Below the pieces are notes generated by a model, which did no database searches, had not been told where the DNA came from, and saw nothing but the letters and a program-made list of their open reading frames with translations. Below are positions 57,501 through 64,000 of a DNA stretch of 64,000 nucleotides, piece after piece (the first letter of the stretch is position 1; every line of letters begins with the position of its first letter). The stretch covers positions 5,724,050 to 5,788,049 of the forward strand of contig CM054158.1 in the NCBI GenBank assembly GCA_028751875.1, written 5' to 3'. Both the position numbers and the translations under genes were made by a program. This DNA is from Rapana venosa. Its lineage: Eukaryota > Mollusca > Gastropoda > Neogastropoda > Muricidae.

Positions 57501-60500
57501 AGGCACACTGCTGTTGTCTATGAATGAGGCACACTGCTGTTGTCTGTGAATGAGGTACTGTACACTGCTGTTGTCTATGAATGAGGTACACTGCTGTTGT
57601 CTGTGAATGAGGTACTGTACACTGCTGTTGTCTATGAATGAGGTACCGTACACTGCTGTTGTCTGTGAATGAGGCATACTGCTGTTGTCTATGAATGAGG
57701 TTCTGTACACTGCTGTTGTCTATGAATGAGGTACACTGCTGGTGTCTGTGAATGAGGTACTGTACACTGCTGTTGTCTATGAATGAGGTACACTGCTGTT
57801 GTCTATGAATGAGGCACACTGCTGTTGTTTATGAATGAGGTACACTGCTGTTGTCTATGAATGAGGTACACTGCTGTTGTCTATGAATGAGGTACACTGC
57901 TGTTGTCTATGAATGAGGTACACTGCTGTTGTCTATGAATGAGGTACACTGCTGTTGTCTGTGAATTAGACACACTGCTGTTGTCCATGAATGAGGTACA
58001 CTGCTGATGTGAATGAGGTACACTGCTGTTGTCTGTGAATGAGGTACACTGCTGTTGTCTGTGAATGAGGCACACTGCTGTTGTCTGTGAATGAGGTACA
58101 CTGCTGTTGTCTATGAATGAGGTACACTGCTGTTGTCTATGAATGAGGTACACTGCTGTTGTCTATGAAATGAATGAGGTACACTGCTGTCTGTGAATGA
58201 GGCACACTGCTGTTGTCTGTGAATGAGGCACACTGCTGTTGTCTATGAATGAGGTACACTGCTGTTGTCTATGAATGAGGTACACTGCTGTTGTCTGTGA
58301 ATGAGACACACTGCTGTTGTCTGTGAATGAGGTACACTGCTGTTGTCTGTGAGTGAGACACACTGCTGTTGTCTATGAAATGAATGAGGTACATTGCTGT
58401 TGTCTGTGAATGAGGCACACTGCTGTTGTCTATGAATGAGGTAAACTGCTGTTGTCTATGAATGAGGTACACTGCTGTTGTCTATGAATGAGGCACACTG
58501 CTGGTGTCTGTGAATGAGGCACACTGCTGTTGTCTATGAATGAGGTACACTGCTGTTGTCTATGAATGAGGCACACTGCTGTTGTCTATGAATGAGGCAC
58601 ACTGCTGTTGTCCGTGAATGAGGTACACTGCTGTTGTCTGAATGAGGTACACTGCTGTTTATGAATGAGGTACACTGCTGTTGTCTGTGAATGAGGCACA
58701 CTGCTGTTTATGAATGAGGTACACTGCTGTTGTCTGTGATCGAGGCACACTGCTGTTGTCTGAGAATGAGTTACACTGCTGTCAGTTGACCCTTCTGTTG
58801 TCTTGTACTGTATGTATATCCCATAAGTCGGAATGTGGCTACCTTCATGGTGGGTAAAAATGGTCTCACACGCAAAATCTCACCATTGGTAAACCTTGGA
58901 TTTCTAGCTGAGGAACAAAAATTCCCGACCAAACTGTATTATTGTAGTGTATTGTGCTGTACTGCGTGGTATTGTACTGTATTGTGTTGTATCCATTTCT
59001 TTACAACTCACCGTCACAGCAGACATCTTTGTATGAAAGTCAGACTGCTTTTCCTGGAGAGAGGGTATCGTCACTAATGCAGTGCCATCCCCCCTTTAAA
59101 AAAAAAAAAAAAGTTGAAATATGTCATTTGAGAATAACTGTTTGTCGCTTGTGACGGTAAAGATCTCCTCATGAACAAAAGCAGTTTTACTTCATGATCT
59201 CTTCTGTTGAAAATGTATATGGTCAGCTGGCATTCAGCCTGCAGTAGAAAAGAAAACTTGTTTTTATTCCTTCTGAGTATGAACGTTTATCTGGAAAAAA
59301 ATCACATTTTTAAAAAGACAACCCTCAAAGCAAAATGTATATATACACTTCTCTGAAATATCAGTATGTGATTTTGAGCAAAAAGAGATACATTTTTGTT
59401 TTTAATTTAATGGGATATTGAACACTGGTGTATTTGCAATATCAAGGAACTGGTGTATTTGTAATGTCAAGGAATATAAATAACAAACTTGAGTATTTGT
59501 CACATCAAGGAATATGAATAATAAACAAAATGTATGTTTATAGTTAGAGGTTAGATATGTGTATTATGACAGGCTGTGTAAAAAAAAAAGGATATACACA
59601 TTTATCTGTAAAAGACATGTAGACAACGCAAACTAATACTACTTTGTGTCTGCCTGGCAAAGTTGAAAATACTGTTGACAGGTATAAGTTCAGATGATGC
59701 GTGCATGCTGAGTTGAGCAGCACCCCTATTGCTGACTGTGTTTGCCTGTTGTGCAGAGCACTCTTTTCAACAACCGACGGGGCAACAACAAGTACGAGTT
59801 CAGCTTTGATCGAGTCTTCCAACCTGAAAACAGCCAGGAAGAGGTGTTTGAAGAGATTTCGCAGCTTGTGCAGGTTGGTATCATTGCCAGGGTCTGTGGA
59901 CGATAATGTTCAGTGTGTGGACCAAAACGGCGTAAAAAGTATATACACTGTTGCTGGAATGTCTGGTTGGTTTTTGTTCTTTTGGTTTGGGGTTGCTGTT
60001 TTTTTCAAATACTTGGATGATTCTGCTCAAGGGTTCAGAGACTTCATGCAGATCATTATGTAATGCATAGATTGCTTGCTGCGTATGTTTGTGTCTTGTA
60101 TTTCCTCCAGATTTGACTCTAGTTCTTGTATTTCCTGGACTTGTCTAGTTTACTGCTAATACAATTTCGTAATATGTTATGATGATTTGTAAGATCTTAT
60201 GTCACTATTACACTTTCCTGCACTAGGTTACGGGTTAGAGAGAGCTTTAGTTAAACTTTGAAAAGAGCTGCTTTCATTTTCTCACTAAACATTTCAAAGG
60301 TAACAACTGGCATACTGAAAAAGAGTATGTTATGGAAGAACAGGCCAGTTATGGGCACTGGAATGAATAACAGAAAGCTATCCGTCATGCAGTTTGTGGC
60401 TGTATGGAGTGGTCTGTAGGAACTTTATGAGCATTAGGGGAGCATGGTTTCCCCATTAATTTTGATTGACCAAGTCAAAATTTGAATTAATATAATAATA

Positions 60501-63500
60501 ATAATGTATGGAATTTATATAGCGCTGAATCTTGTAACGCAACAAATCAAAGCACTCAGATGACTTTTTTTGTTTTTTTAAATATCGAGGATAATGGAAT
60601 AAACATTCATGTGCTTTTTTTAAACATCCAGTCCCCGTGTGTATGCGGTTTTGTAAATTTTGTTATGTTCCCACCGGCACATAATGGCCTACTCTTTTGA
60701 AAAGCGGAACAGGATTTAACGTGTGTGCAAGATGTTCTGCATGGTTCGCACACGGGGCCTTGGTTTATAGTCTCATCTGAAGGACTTTGACATTCAGTTT
60801 GATTTTTTTGTCAAACTGGAAAGAAAGTGCGAGGCTGGCAATTGAACCCAGAACCTCACGGTTTGCTTGTTGGCAGGCAAACGTCTTAACCATCCTGCCA
60901 CTTTCCTTCCTTGATATGTACTTGAATCTGTATCTGGTAACTTTCTATCTTGCTTTCCATTGATACAAGTACTCCCCCCTCCCCTCCCCTGTGGAGATGC
61001 CGGGGGCCTATCAGTATAAACAGCATCCCCACATTCTGGAAATTATGTGCTAGAAATTTTCTTTTTTCTATCACTCTGTATGTTTCTGCCTTGTTCCTTT
61101 TCTTCCTGTCACCTCCTTCTTGTCTATTTTCTGCCTTCTTGGTCCATTCTCCTGCCTTTTTTCCAGAAAGACTTCAAAGATAACCATTCTCTCTTATGTC
61201 GAAGTTTGATGCGTGGCCTGACTTGTCAGGCGCTTATTGGGAGCATGATGCATTGTCGCTCATATAACAGAAGTATAGTTATAGTTATATGTTGTCGCTC
61301 AGACAACAGAAGCGCTGTCTGAGCATTGAACGAGGAAGGGAGGAAGGATACAAGTACTCAAGATTGTCTGCAGACCTTGTCTGTTGTCTGTGTTGCAGAG
61401 CGCACTGGATGGCTACAACGTGTGCATCTTTGCCTATGGACAAACTGGCTCTGGCAAAACCTACACCATGGAAGGGGGCCCGGAGAGGGACGATGAGACG
61501 AAGGGAATGATTCCCCGAGCAGTCAGCCAGATTTTCACCACTGCCCAGGAGCTGCAGGAGAAGGGCTGGCAGGTAGGATGGCTGGCTGGCTGGTCTTTAG
61601 GTTTTGTTGTTCTCAGGACAGGGCAAGGTTTTCATGAAGTATTTCTCTCTAACCATATTTTTTTCCTTAAAGCATGTGGTATTCTGTAGATTTCCTCGTG
61701 ATATTTTTGTTCACCATCAAATCTGAGTGCTGCATGTCACTGATTGGAGTTTGTGTGTCTCCTTCATGATTACTGATTATCTCTGGAAACCAAGAACTAA
61801 GCTTCATTTGGATCTGATGAGATTTCAACAATTCAAAAGAAAAAGAAAAGTAAATGACAGTAGTAATGTGAATTTTTCAGCATGTTTCAATACTTTTGTT
61901 ATTTCTTTATATTTTTTTTGGTTTTGTTTTGTTTTCAATGGTCTGCAAAAGTTGTGTGAAATGCAAGACATTTGTGCACAGTACAAGTTCACCACCTCTT
62001 TCGTGGAGATCTACAACGAAACCCTGGGAGACCTGCTGGCCACCCACAAGGACAAGGCCGTGAAGCTGGACATCCGTCTGACGGGGCGAGACAACCAGGT
62101 CATGGTCACCAACCTCACCACCGTGGAGGTCTCCAGCGAGCATGAGGTCAGTGGTGGATTGGTTCACTACGCACAGCTGTCAAGTTCCCCCCACTTCCAG
62201 CTGCTCTCCATCCCATCCCATCCCAGCCCAGATAGCAGGAACTGACCACACTTGGACTTGGTGAAAAGAAGGGGCATGCTGAATTTAGCACTCTTTGACT
62301 GAGGGATGTTGGATTTGCGCGCTGTGTACGCATCCCTCAGGACTTTCCCACTCTGACCCTCTTGGTTCTAAGCACTGACGATCAGAATTTTAATTCCCCA
62401 TATCTATCTATAGCCAGGGAGTGGGTAGGTTTTTTGGGACTGATACACCTCTTATGTCAGTTATAGCTAGTAAGTTAACACAGAAAGAAGTTTCTGGGTT
62501 TTTTTGGTGAAATAATATTTTTTAAAAAGAGTGAAGAAAAAAATCGTTTGAAAAGGAATATATAAAAAAAAATTGAGATATGGTCAGTCAGATATATATA
62601 TATATAAAATTAAAGTAAAAGTGGAGGTGCTGATAGGGATTATGTCAGATTACCAGAATGGAGAAAGAGTTCCTATACTGATGAAAAGAGCTTTACATCC
62701 TGTCATGCACAACCTGTGTAGAGCCTCTACACTATTCGGTCTGCAAGTGGTTTCCAGTATACGGTAAATTGAACCAGAGCAGGCATGCTGGTCATCACCA
62801 AAGTGATTCAGAAGTCGTCTTTTTACACCGACCCAACAGCAGCTTGCTGTTGATAGCCAGCTCCTGTGGACTACTGCTTTTTACTTAGGTTATGGCTGAC
62901 TCCACTCCCCTTAGAAGTCTTTTGGATAAGACTATAAACCAAGGTCCTGTGAGAGAACACATGCAGAACATCTTGCGCACATGTTAAAACCCGTTTTGCT
63001 TTTCGGAAGAGTAGGACATTAGGAACGGATGACACCGAATTTTTTAAACTGCATGCACACGGGGACTGGATGGAAAAAAGCACATGAGTGCTTATTCCAT
63101 TATCCTGGAAATAAAAATTTAAAAAATAAAATAAAATAAAGAAAACCCTCTGAATCACATTATAGTCTATAGATGAGCAGATATGCTCAGCAATCACAAA
63201 TGCATACTTGGGTATAGATATATGGACACATGTGCGTGCACACGTGCACGGAAACCTGGTTCATGCATGCACACCACAAGTAGCCTGGTTTATCTGATAC
63301 ACACACACACACACACGCACGAGTAAAAAAAAAAGGAAAATCGATAAGGAAATACATTGAAAATACAAATTACCACATATACATATACACGCACACACAT
63401 ACTCATGCACACCTGCGCCCACATGTGTGTGCGTGTGCAACGAGCGGTTGTCACGCAGTCACTCCGTCTTCATGCTGCATCTGTCCGGACACAACGCCAC

Positions 63501-63939
63501 CACCACACACGCACACACATGTGGGCGCAGGTGTGCATGAGTATGTGTGTGCGTGTATATATGTGGTAATTTGTATTTTCAATGTATTTCCTTATCGATT
63601 TTCCTTTTTTTTTTAACTGGTTTAATTTAATGGTAAATGATGCAATAATGTAGTGTCTTAGTATAATCATTACGAAATTTGTTCTTAGGTAGATGGCTTG
63701 ATGAAAAAAAGCAAATGCATTGCTTATTCAATGTACCATCTGGAAATAAAATTTTGACTTGACTTGACTTGACACATCACAATGTTATCTCATCACCCAG
63801 ATTGCCAGGCTGCTGAAACGGGCCAGCGAGAACCGGGCCGTGGCGTCGACCAAGTGCAACGAGCGGTCGTCCCGCAGTCACTCCGTCTTCATGCTGCATC
63901 TGTCCGGACACAACGCCACCACCAGCGAAACCTGTCAGG
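44478..63939 (+). CDS. KIFC1: Kinesin-14 KIFC1/HSET-like, minus-end-directed spindle motor (13 exons, 3' end outside window)
   Basis: KIFC1 crosslinks and slides spindle microtubules toward minus ends and clusters spindle poles. Thirteen exons join in phase to about 628 residues: 44478-44489, 47962-48066, 48817-49048, 50132-50224, 51262-51333, 52185-52419, 54247-54457, 54880/54885-55067, 56773-56919, 59757-59873, 61399-61572, 61982-62146 and 63801-63939. Order: basic Ser/Pro-rich tail with a bipartite-NLS-like KRAR...KKSR (31-46); the family mark [10 protein letters not shown]; a coiled-coil stalk (about 245-380); the kinesin-14 neck [11 protein letters not shown] (about 382); P-loop GQTGSGKT (about 483-490); [11 protein letters not shown]; switch I NERSSRSH (about 602). 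Switch II (DLAGSE) and the motor end lie beyond 64000. Exon 8 has an apparent 1-bp deletion. The promoter has a cell-cycle layout. Confidence 0.95.
45836..45926 (+). mobile_element. (TTGAC)n-tailed retroelement 3' end
   Basis: AAGCAAATGCTTTGCTTATT then CAATGTACGATCTGGAAA, ending TTTGACTTGACTTGACA. The same end occurs at 63690-63775 with a few differences, so it is a shared retroposition tail. Confidence 0.65.
46190..47065 (-). mobile_element. Decayed non-LTR (LINE) retrotransposon, RT C-terminal part
   Basis: Minus-strand fragments in shifted frames spell the end of a LINE reverse transcriptase. A degraded catalytic box FANNID sits where F/YADD is expected. It is followed by [77 protein letters not shown] and RRGRPKKKW. 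Frameshifts and stops show the copy is dead, and it is 5' truncated. The clade is not assigned. Confidence 0.85.
47962..48066 (+). CDS. KIFC1: KIFC1 exon 2
   Basis: The acceptor is TATTTTCAG and the donor GAG|GTAGGT, 35 codons. [20 protein letters not shown] resembles the vertebrate N-terminal KRPLIKAPSQLPLSGSRLK. It ends KRARSPDEE. Confidence 0.88.
48067..48816 (+). other. KIFC1: KIFC1 intron 2
   Basis: AT-rich, with an A-rich run at 48610-48660. Nothing recognisable. Confidence 0.6.
48817..49048 (+). CDS. KIFC1: KIFC1 exon 3
   Basis: The acceptor is CATTGCAG and the donor G|GTTGGA. It encodes [10 protein letters not shown], a Ser/Thr-rich stretch, [12 protein letters not shown] and SSVDLGRK. 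This is a low-complexity tail with the second half of the NLS-like cluster. Confidence 0.85.
49049..50131 (+). other. KIFC1: KIFC1 intron 3
   Basis: A short (GT)n at 49097-49113 lies near the donor and a short CA run near 49765. No mobile element was recognised. Confidence 0.6.
50132..50224 (+). CDS. KIFC1: KIFC1 exon 4
   Basis: The acceptor is GCTGTGCAG and the donor G|GTACAC. It encodes [20 protein letters not shown] and [10 protein letters not shown], basic and Ser/Pro-rich. Phase 1 at both ends, so the exon could be skipped without shifting frame. Confidence 0.85.
50225..51261 (+). other. KIFC1: KIFC1 intron 4
   Basis: It contains a dispersed-tail fragment at about 50890-50950 (AAAATCTCACCATTGGTGAA ... 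TAGCCAAGAATC). Otherwise unremarkable. Confidence 0.55.
51262..51333 (+). CDS. KIFC1: KIFC1 exon 5
   Basis: The acceptor is GTGTGACAG and the donor G|GTGAGT. It encodes [23 protein letters not shown], a linker. Phase 1 at both ends. Confidence 0.85.
51334..52184 (+). other. KIFC1: KIFC1 intron 5
   Basis: It has a G-run at 51899-51910 and (TGAT)n at 52150-52172 just before the acceptor. No element was recognised. Confidence 0.55.
52185..52419 (+). CDS. KIFC1: KIFC1 exon 6
   Basis: The acceptor is CACGGCAG and the donor AG|GTGAGG. It encodes [20 protein letters not shown] and then a Gln-rich coiled coil. The KK-R-AWDLKG block is a hallmark of KIFC1 proteins at the tail/stalk boundary. Confidence 0.95.
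52477..52690. repeat. 42-bp minisatellite
   Basis: About four copies of TTTAGTATATCTTTCTTCCG-AGTATCTTCTTTCTTCAGAG-type units. Each copy contains a pyrimidine-rich TTCTTTCTTCAG that looks like a 3' splice acceptor. Confidence 0.9.
52727..53951. mobile_element. Segment bounded by identical 126-bp direct repeats
   Basis: Bases 52727-52852 and 53826-53951 are identical by eye (both start TTTAATATACTCACCAACAT and end GAATAGGGGTCTTG). The 973 bp between them includes a CpG-rich part (about 53115-53820) with many CGA/TCG/GATC words, unlike the surrounding AT-rich intron. No LTR-type TG...CA ends or clear target duplication is visible. The nature is unknown: terminal-repeat element, duplication, or circle insertion. 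Confidence 0.6.
54247..54457 (+). CDS. KIFC1: KIFC1 exon 7
   Basis: The acceptor is TGCCCAG and the donor AAG|GTTGGT, with an alternative G|GTTTGG four bases later. It encodes coiled coil [20 protein letters not shown] through [16 protein letters not shown]. Confidence 0.92.
54458..54879 (+). other. KIFC1: KIFC1 intron 7
   Basis: 422 bp, T-rich, with no element recognised. Confidence 0.7.
54880..55067 (+). CDS. KIFC1: KIFC1 exon 8 with apparent 1-bp deletion
   Basis: The strong acceptor TTTTTGTTAG gives LSLEEAF in the incoming phase, then a frame that stops at 54958-54960. The conserved stalk (SSLEKS ... [20 protein letters not shown] ... [12 protein letters not shown]) is in another frame. 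One missing base in the T-run at 54897-54900 would explain it. A weaker acceptor TTGAG at 54884 gives the right frame without any change. The donor is AAG|GTGCGT. Confidence 0.85.
55068..56772 (+). other. KIFC1: KIFC1 intron 8
   Basis: It contains a family D repeat at about 56345-56645 and otherwise unrecognised AT-rich sequence. Confidence 0.6.
56345..56645 (+). mobile_element. Dispersed repeat family D copy
   Basis: GCTTTGTCAGTTATTGTTGT, GTCTTCAGCCATGACAAGC and GGTCCTCTGAAGTTGGAG are shared with the three other copies listed. Confidence 0.45.
56773..56919 (+). CDS. KIFC1: KIFC1 exon 9 (neck and start of motor domain)
   Basis: The acceptor is GTGTCAG. It encodes [20 protein letters not shown] ... 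LTEMSMNE with donor GAG|GTACTG. The exon end and donor are the seed of the adjoining 1.9-kb minisatellite. Confidence 0.96.
56905..58795. repeat. KIFC1: 1.9-kb minisatellite grown from the KIFC1 exon 9 splice donor
   Basis: Roughly 70 units of two lengths: 31 bp (GTACTGTACACTGCTGTTGT plus CTGTGAATGAG) and 26 bp (GTACACTGCTGTTGTCTATG plus AATGAG). The seed is the genuine exon 9 end TGTCCATGAATGAG|GTACTG, and some units (near 57328) repeat it exactly. Nearly every unit therefore carries AATGAG|GTAC, a potential 5' splice site. Long minus-strand open frames here are artefacts. Confidence 0.95.
56920..59756 (+). other. KIFC1: KIFC1 intron 9
   Basis: The first two thirds are the donor minisatellite. 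Then a dispersed-tail repeat at 58815-58925 (GTCGGAATGTGGCTACC ... AAAATCTCACCATTGG) and AT-rich sequence. Confidence 0.75.
59757..59873 (+). CDS. KIFC1: KIFC1 exon 10
   Basis: The acceptor is TTGTGCAG and the donor CAG|GTTGGT. It encodes [20 protein letters not shown] and FEEISQLVQ, the conserved FxFDxVF motor block. Confidence 0.96.
60493..60562 (-). mobile_element. (ATT)n-tailed retroelement 3' end
   Basis: ATAATAATAATGTATGGAAT then TTATATAGCGCTGAATC, the reverse of the 20921-20988 end. Confidence 0.65.
60575..60908 (-). mobile_element. SINE-A variant, full length
   Basis: On the minus strand the head is GTGGCAGGATGGTTAAGACG with GGGTTCAATTGCC. It belongs to the same subfamily as 37362-37810. 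The tail end is GTTTATTCCATTATCC. Confidence 0.75.
61399..61572 (+). CDS. KIFC1: KIFC1 exon 11 (P-loop)
   Basis: The acceptor is TGTTGCAG and the donor CAG|GTAGGA. It encodes [26 protein letters not shown], with the ATP-binding P-loop, and [11 protein letters not shown]. Confidence 0.97.
61573..61981 (+). other. KIFC1: KIFC1 intron 11
   Basis: 409 bp, T-rich, no repeat recognised. The frame stays open upstream of exon 12, but the chitobiase-independent family comparison places the exon start at the AG at 61981. Confidence 0.7.
61982..62146 (+). CDS. KIFC1: KIFC1 exon 12
   Basis: The acceptor is TGTGCACAG and the donor GAG|GTCAGT. It encodes [20 protein letters not shown], including the conserved motor motif VEIYNE. 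Confidence 0.96.
62910..63140 (+). mobile_element. SINE-A, 5' truncated
   Basis: AGTCTTTTGGATAAGACTAT, CAGAACATCTTGCGCACATG and GTGCTTATTCCATTATCC, then an AAATAAAATAAA tail. The tRNA-like head is missing. Confidence 0.75.
63325..63614. repeat. Large inverted repeat with an exon fragment in its loop
   Basis: The left arm 63325-63437 and right arm 63504-63614 are reverse complements over about 110 bp, apart from an extra 4 bases (CATA) in the left arm near 63381. Both include AGGAAAATCGATAAGGAAAT and CACCTGCGCCCACATGTG, so the match is not just CA repeat. The loop is the exon 13 copy. Confidence 0.92.
63435..63505 (+). pseudogene. KIFC1: Partial copy of KIFC1 exon 13
   Basis: 71 bp matching 63854-63924 with two mismatches (CGGTTGTCACGC against CGGTCGTCCCGC), located 419 bp upstream. 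It would read [20 protein letters not shown], with switch I Ser replaced by Leu. It has no splice acceptor of its own directly next to it. Confidence 0.93.
63690..63775 (+). mobile_element. (TTGAC)n-tailed retroelement 3' end
   Basis: AGATGGCTTGATGAAAAAAA, GCATTGCTTATTCAATGTAC and TTTGACTTGACTTGACTTGA, the same end as at 45836-45926. It lies about 25 bp upstream of exon 13. Confidence 0.65.
63801..63939 (+). CDS. KIFC1: KIFC1 exon 13 (switch I)
   Basis: The acceptor is ATCACCCAG and the donor G|GTCAGT. It encodes [20 protein letters not shown] then [25 protein letters not shown] is switch I. Bases 63854-63924 have a near-identical copy upstream in intron 12. Confidence 0.96.
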
Positions 63940-64000
63940 GTCAGTCACCGTCCCTCTCTTTTTCTCTGTGTGTCTCTCTCTTGTGAAGAATTGTTAAAAA

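Larger units (their letters stand above)
59874..61398 (+). other. KIFC1: KIFC1 intron 10
   Basis: It contains an ATT-tailed element end (60493-60562) directly joined to a SINE-A copy (60575-60908). Confidence 0.7.
62147..63800 (+). other. KIFC1: KIFC1 intron 12
   Basis: It contains a 5'-truncated SINE-A (62910-63140), the hairpin with a captured exon 13 fragment (63325-63614) and a TTGAC-tailed retroelement end (63690-63775). Confidence 0.85.

Noticed and set aside
56769..57819. Minus-strand frames of 189-313 codons reading [13 protein letters not shown] repeats
   Set aside because: They run antisense through KIFC1 exon 9 and its minisatellite. The periodicity is that of the DNA repeat, and several frames are open at once.
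56905..58795. CRISPR-like regular repeats (also at 15.2 kb and 28 kb)
   Set aside because: There are no unique spacers between repeats, no cas genes, and the genome is eukaryotic. These are minisatellites.
61727..61981. Extension of KIFC1 exon 12 to the left along its open frame
   Set aside because: The residues before YKFTTSF do not match kinesins, and the TGTGCACAG acceptor at 61981 joins exon 11 in phase exactly where the family sequence continues.
63357..63569. Small plus-strand ORF in the hairpin
   Set aside because: Its frame is not the kinesin frame of the exon copy, and the rest is CA-repeat translation.

Overview
This 64 kb window reads as animal nuclear DNA, most likely from a gastropod or related mollusc. 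The genes are split into short GT-AG exons by long introns full of microsatellites, minisatellites and tRNA-derived SINEs. There is no operon structure, no bacterial-type gene density and no CRISPR. The mollusc assignment is an inference from the repeat style and gene content.

Three conserved genes could be assembled exon by exon from the sequence. (1) MED18, the Mediator head-module subunit 18, lies on the minus strand (ATG at 11918, stop at 6280): six exons, 214 residues, complete. (2) A di-N-acetylchitobiase-like (glycoside hydrolase family 18) protein lies on the minus strand (ATG at 43346, stop at 23833): nine exons, about 479 residues. It has a signal peptide and, unusually, a C-terminal transmembrane segment, and its catalytic glutamate is missing. 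(3) KIFC1/HSET-type kinesin-14 lies on the plus strand (ATG at 44478): thirteen exons through switch I, running off the right edge of the window. Genes 2 and 3 are head to head across about 1.1 kb. On the KIFC1 side this stretch holds two CCAAT boxes 32 bp apart plus a CHR-like element, the layout of G2/M cell-cycle promoters.

Layout: 1-5.1 kb is T-rich, with no confident gene but a possible last exon and poly(A) signal of a plus-strand gene. 5.1-6.3 kb is the convergent intergenic gap. 6.3-11.9 kb is MED18. 11.9-23.8 kb is repeat-rich intergenic or 3'-UTR sequence. 23.8-43.3 kb is the GH18-like gene. 43.3-44.5 kb is the divergent promoter region. 44.5-64 kb is KIFC1.

Most striking observations: the GH18-like protein is a membrane-anchored predicted pseudoenzyme. 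A 71-bp near-identical copy of KIFC1 exon 13 (switch I) sits in the loop of a roughly 110-bp-arm inverted repeat in the preceding intron. In three places a minisatellite has grown out of an exon 3' end and multiplied the 5' splice donor. Single-base homopolymer deletions appear to break one exon in each of the two larger genes. A CpG-rich segment in KIFC1 intron 6 is bounded by identical 126-bp direct repeats.
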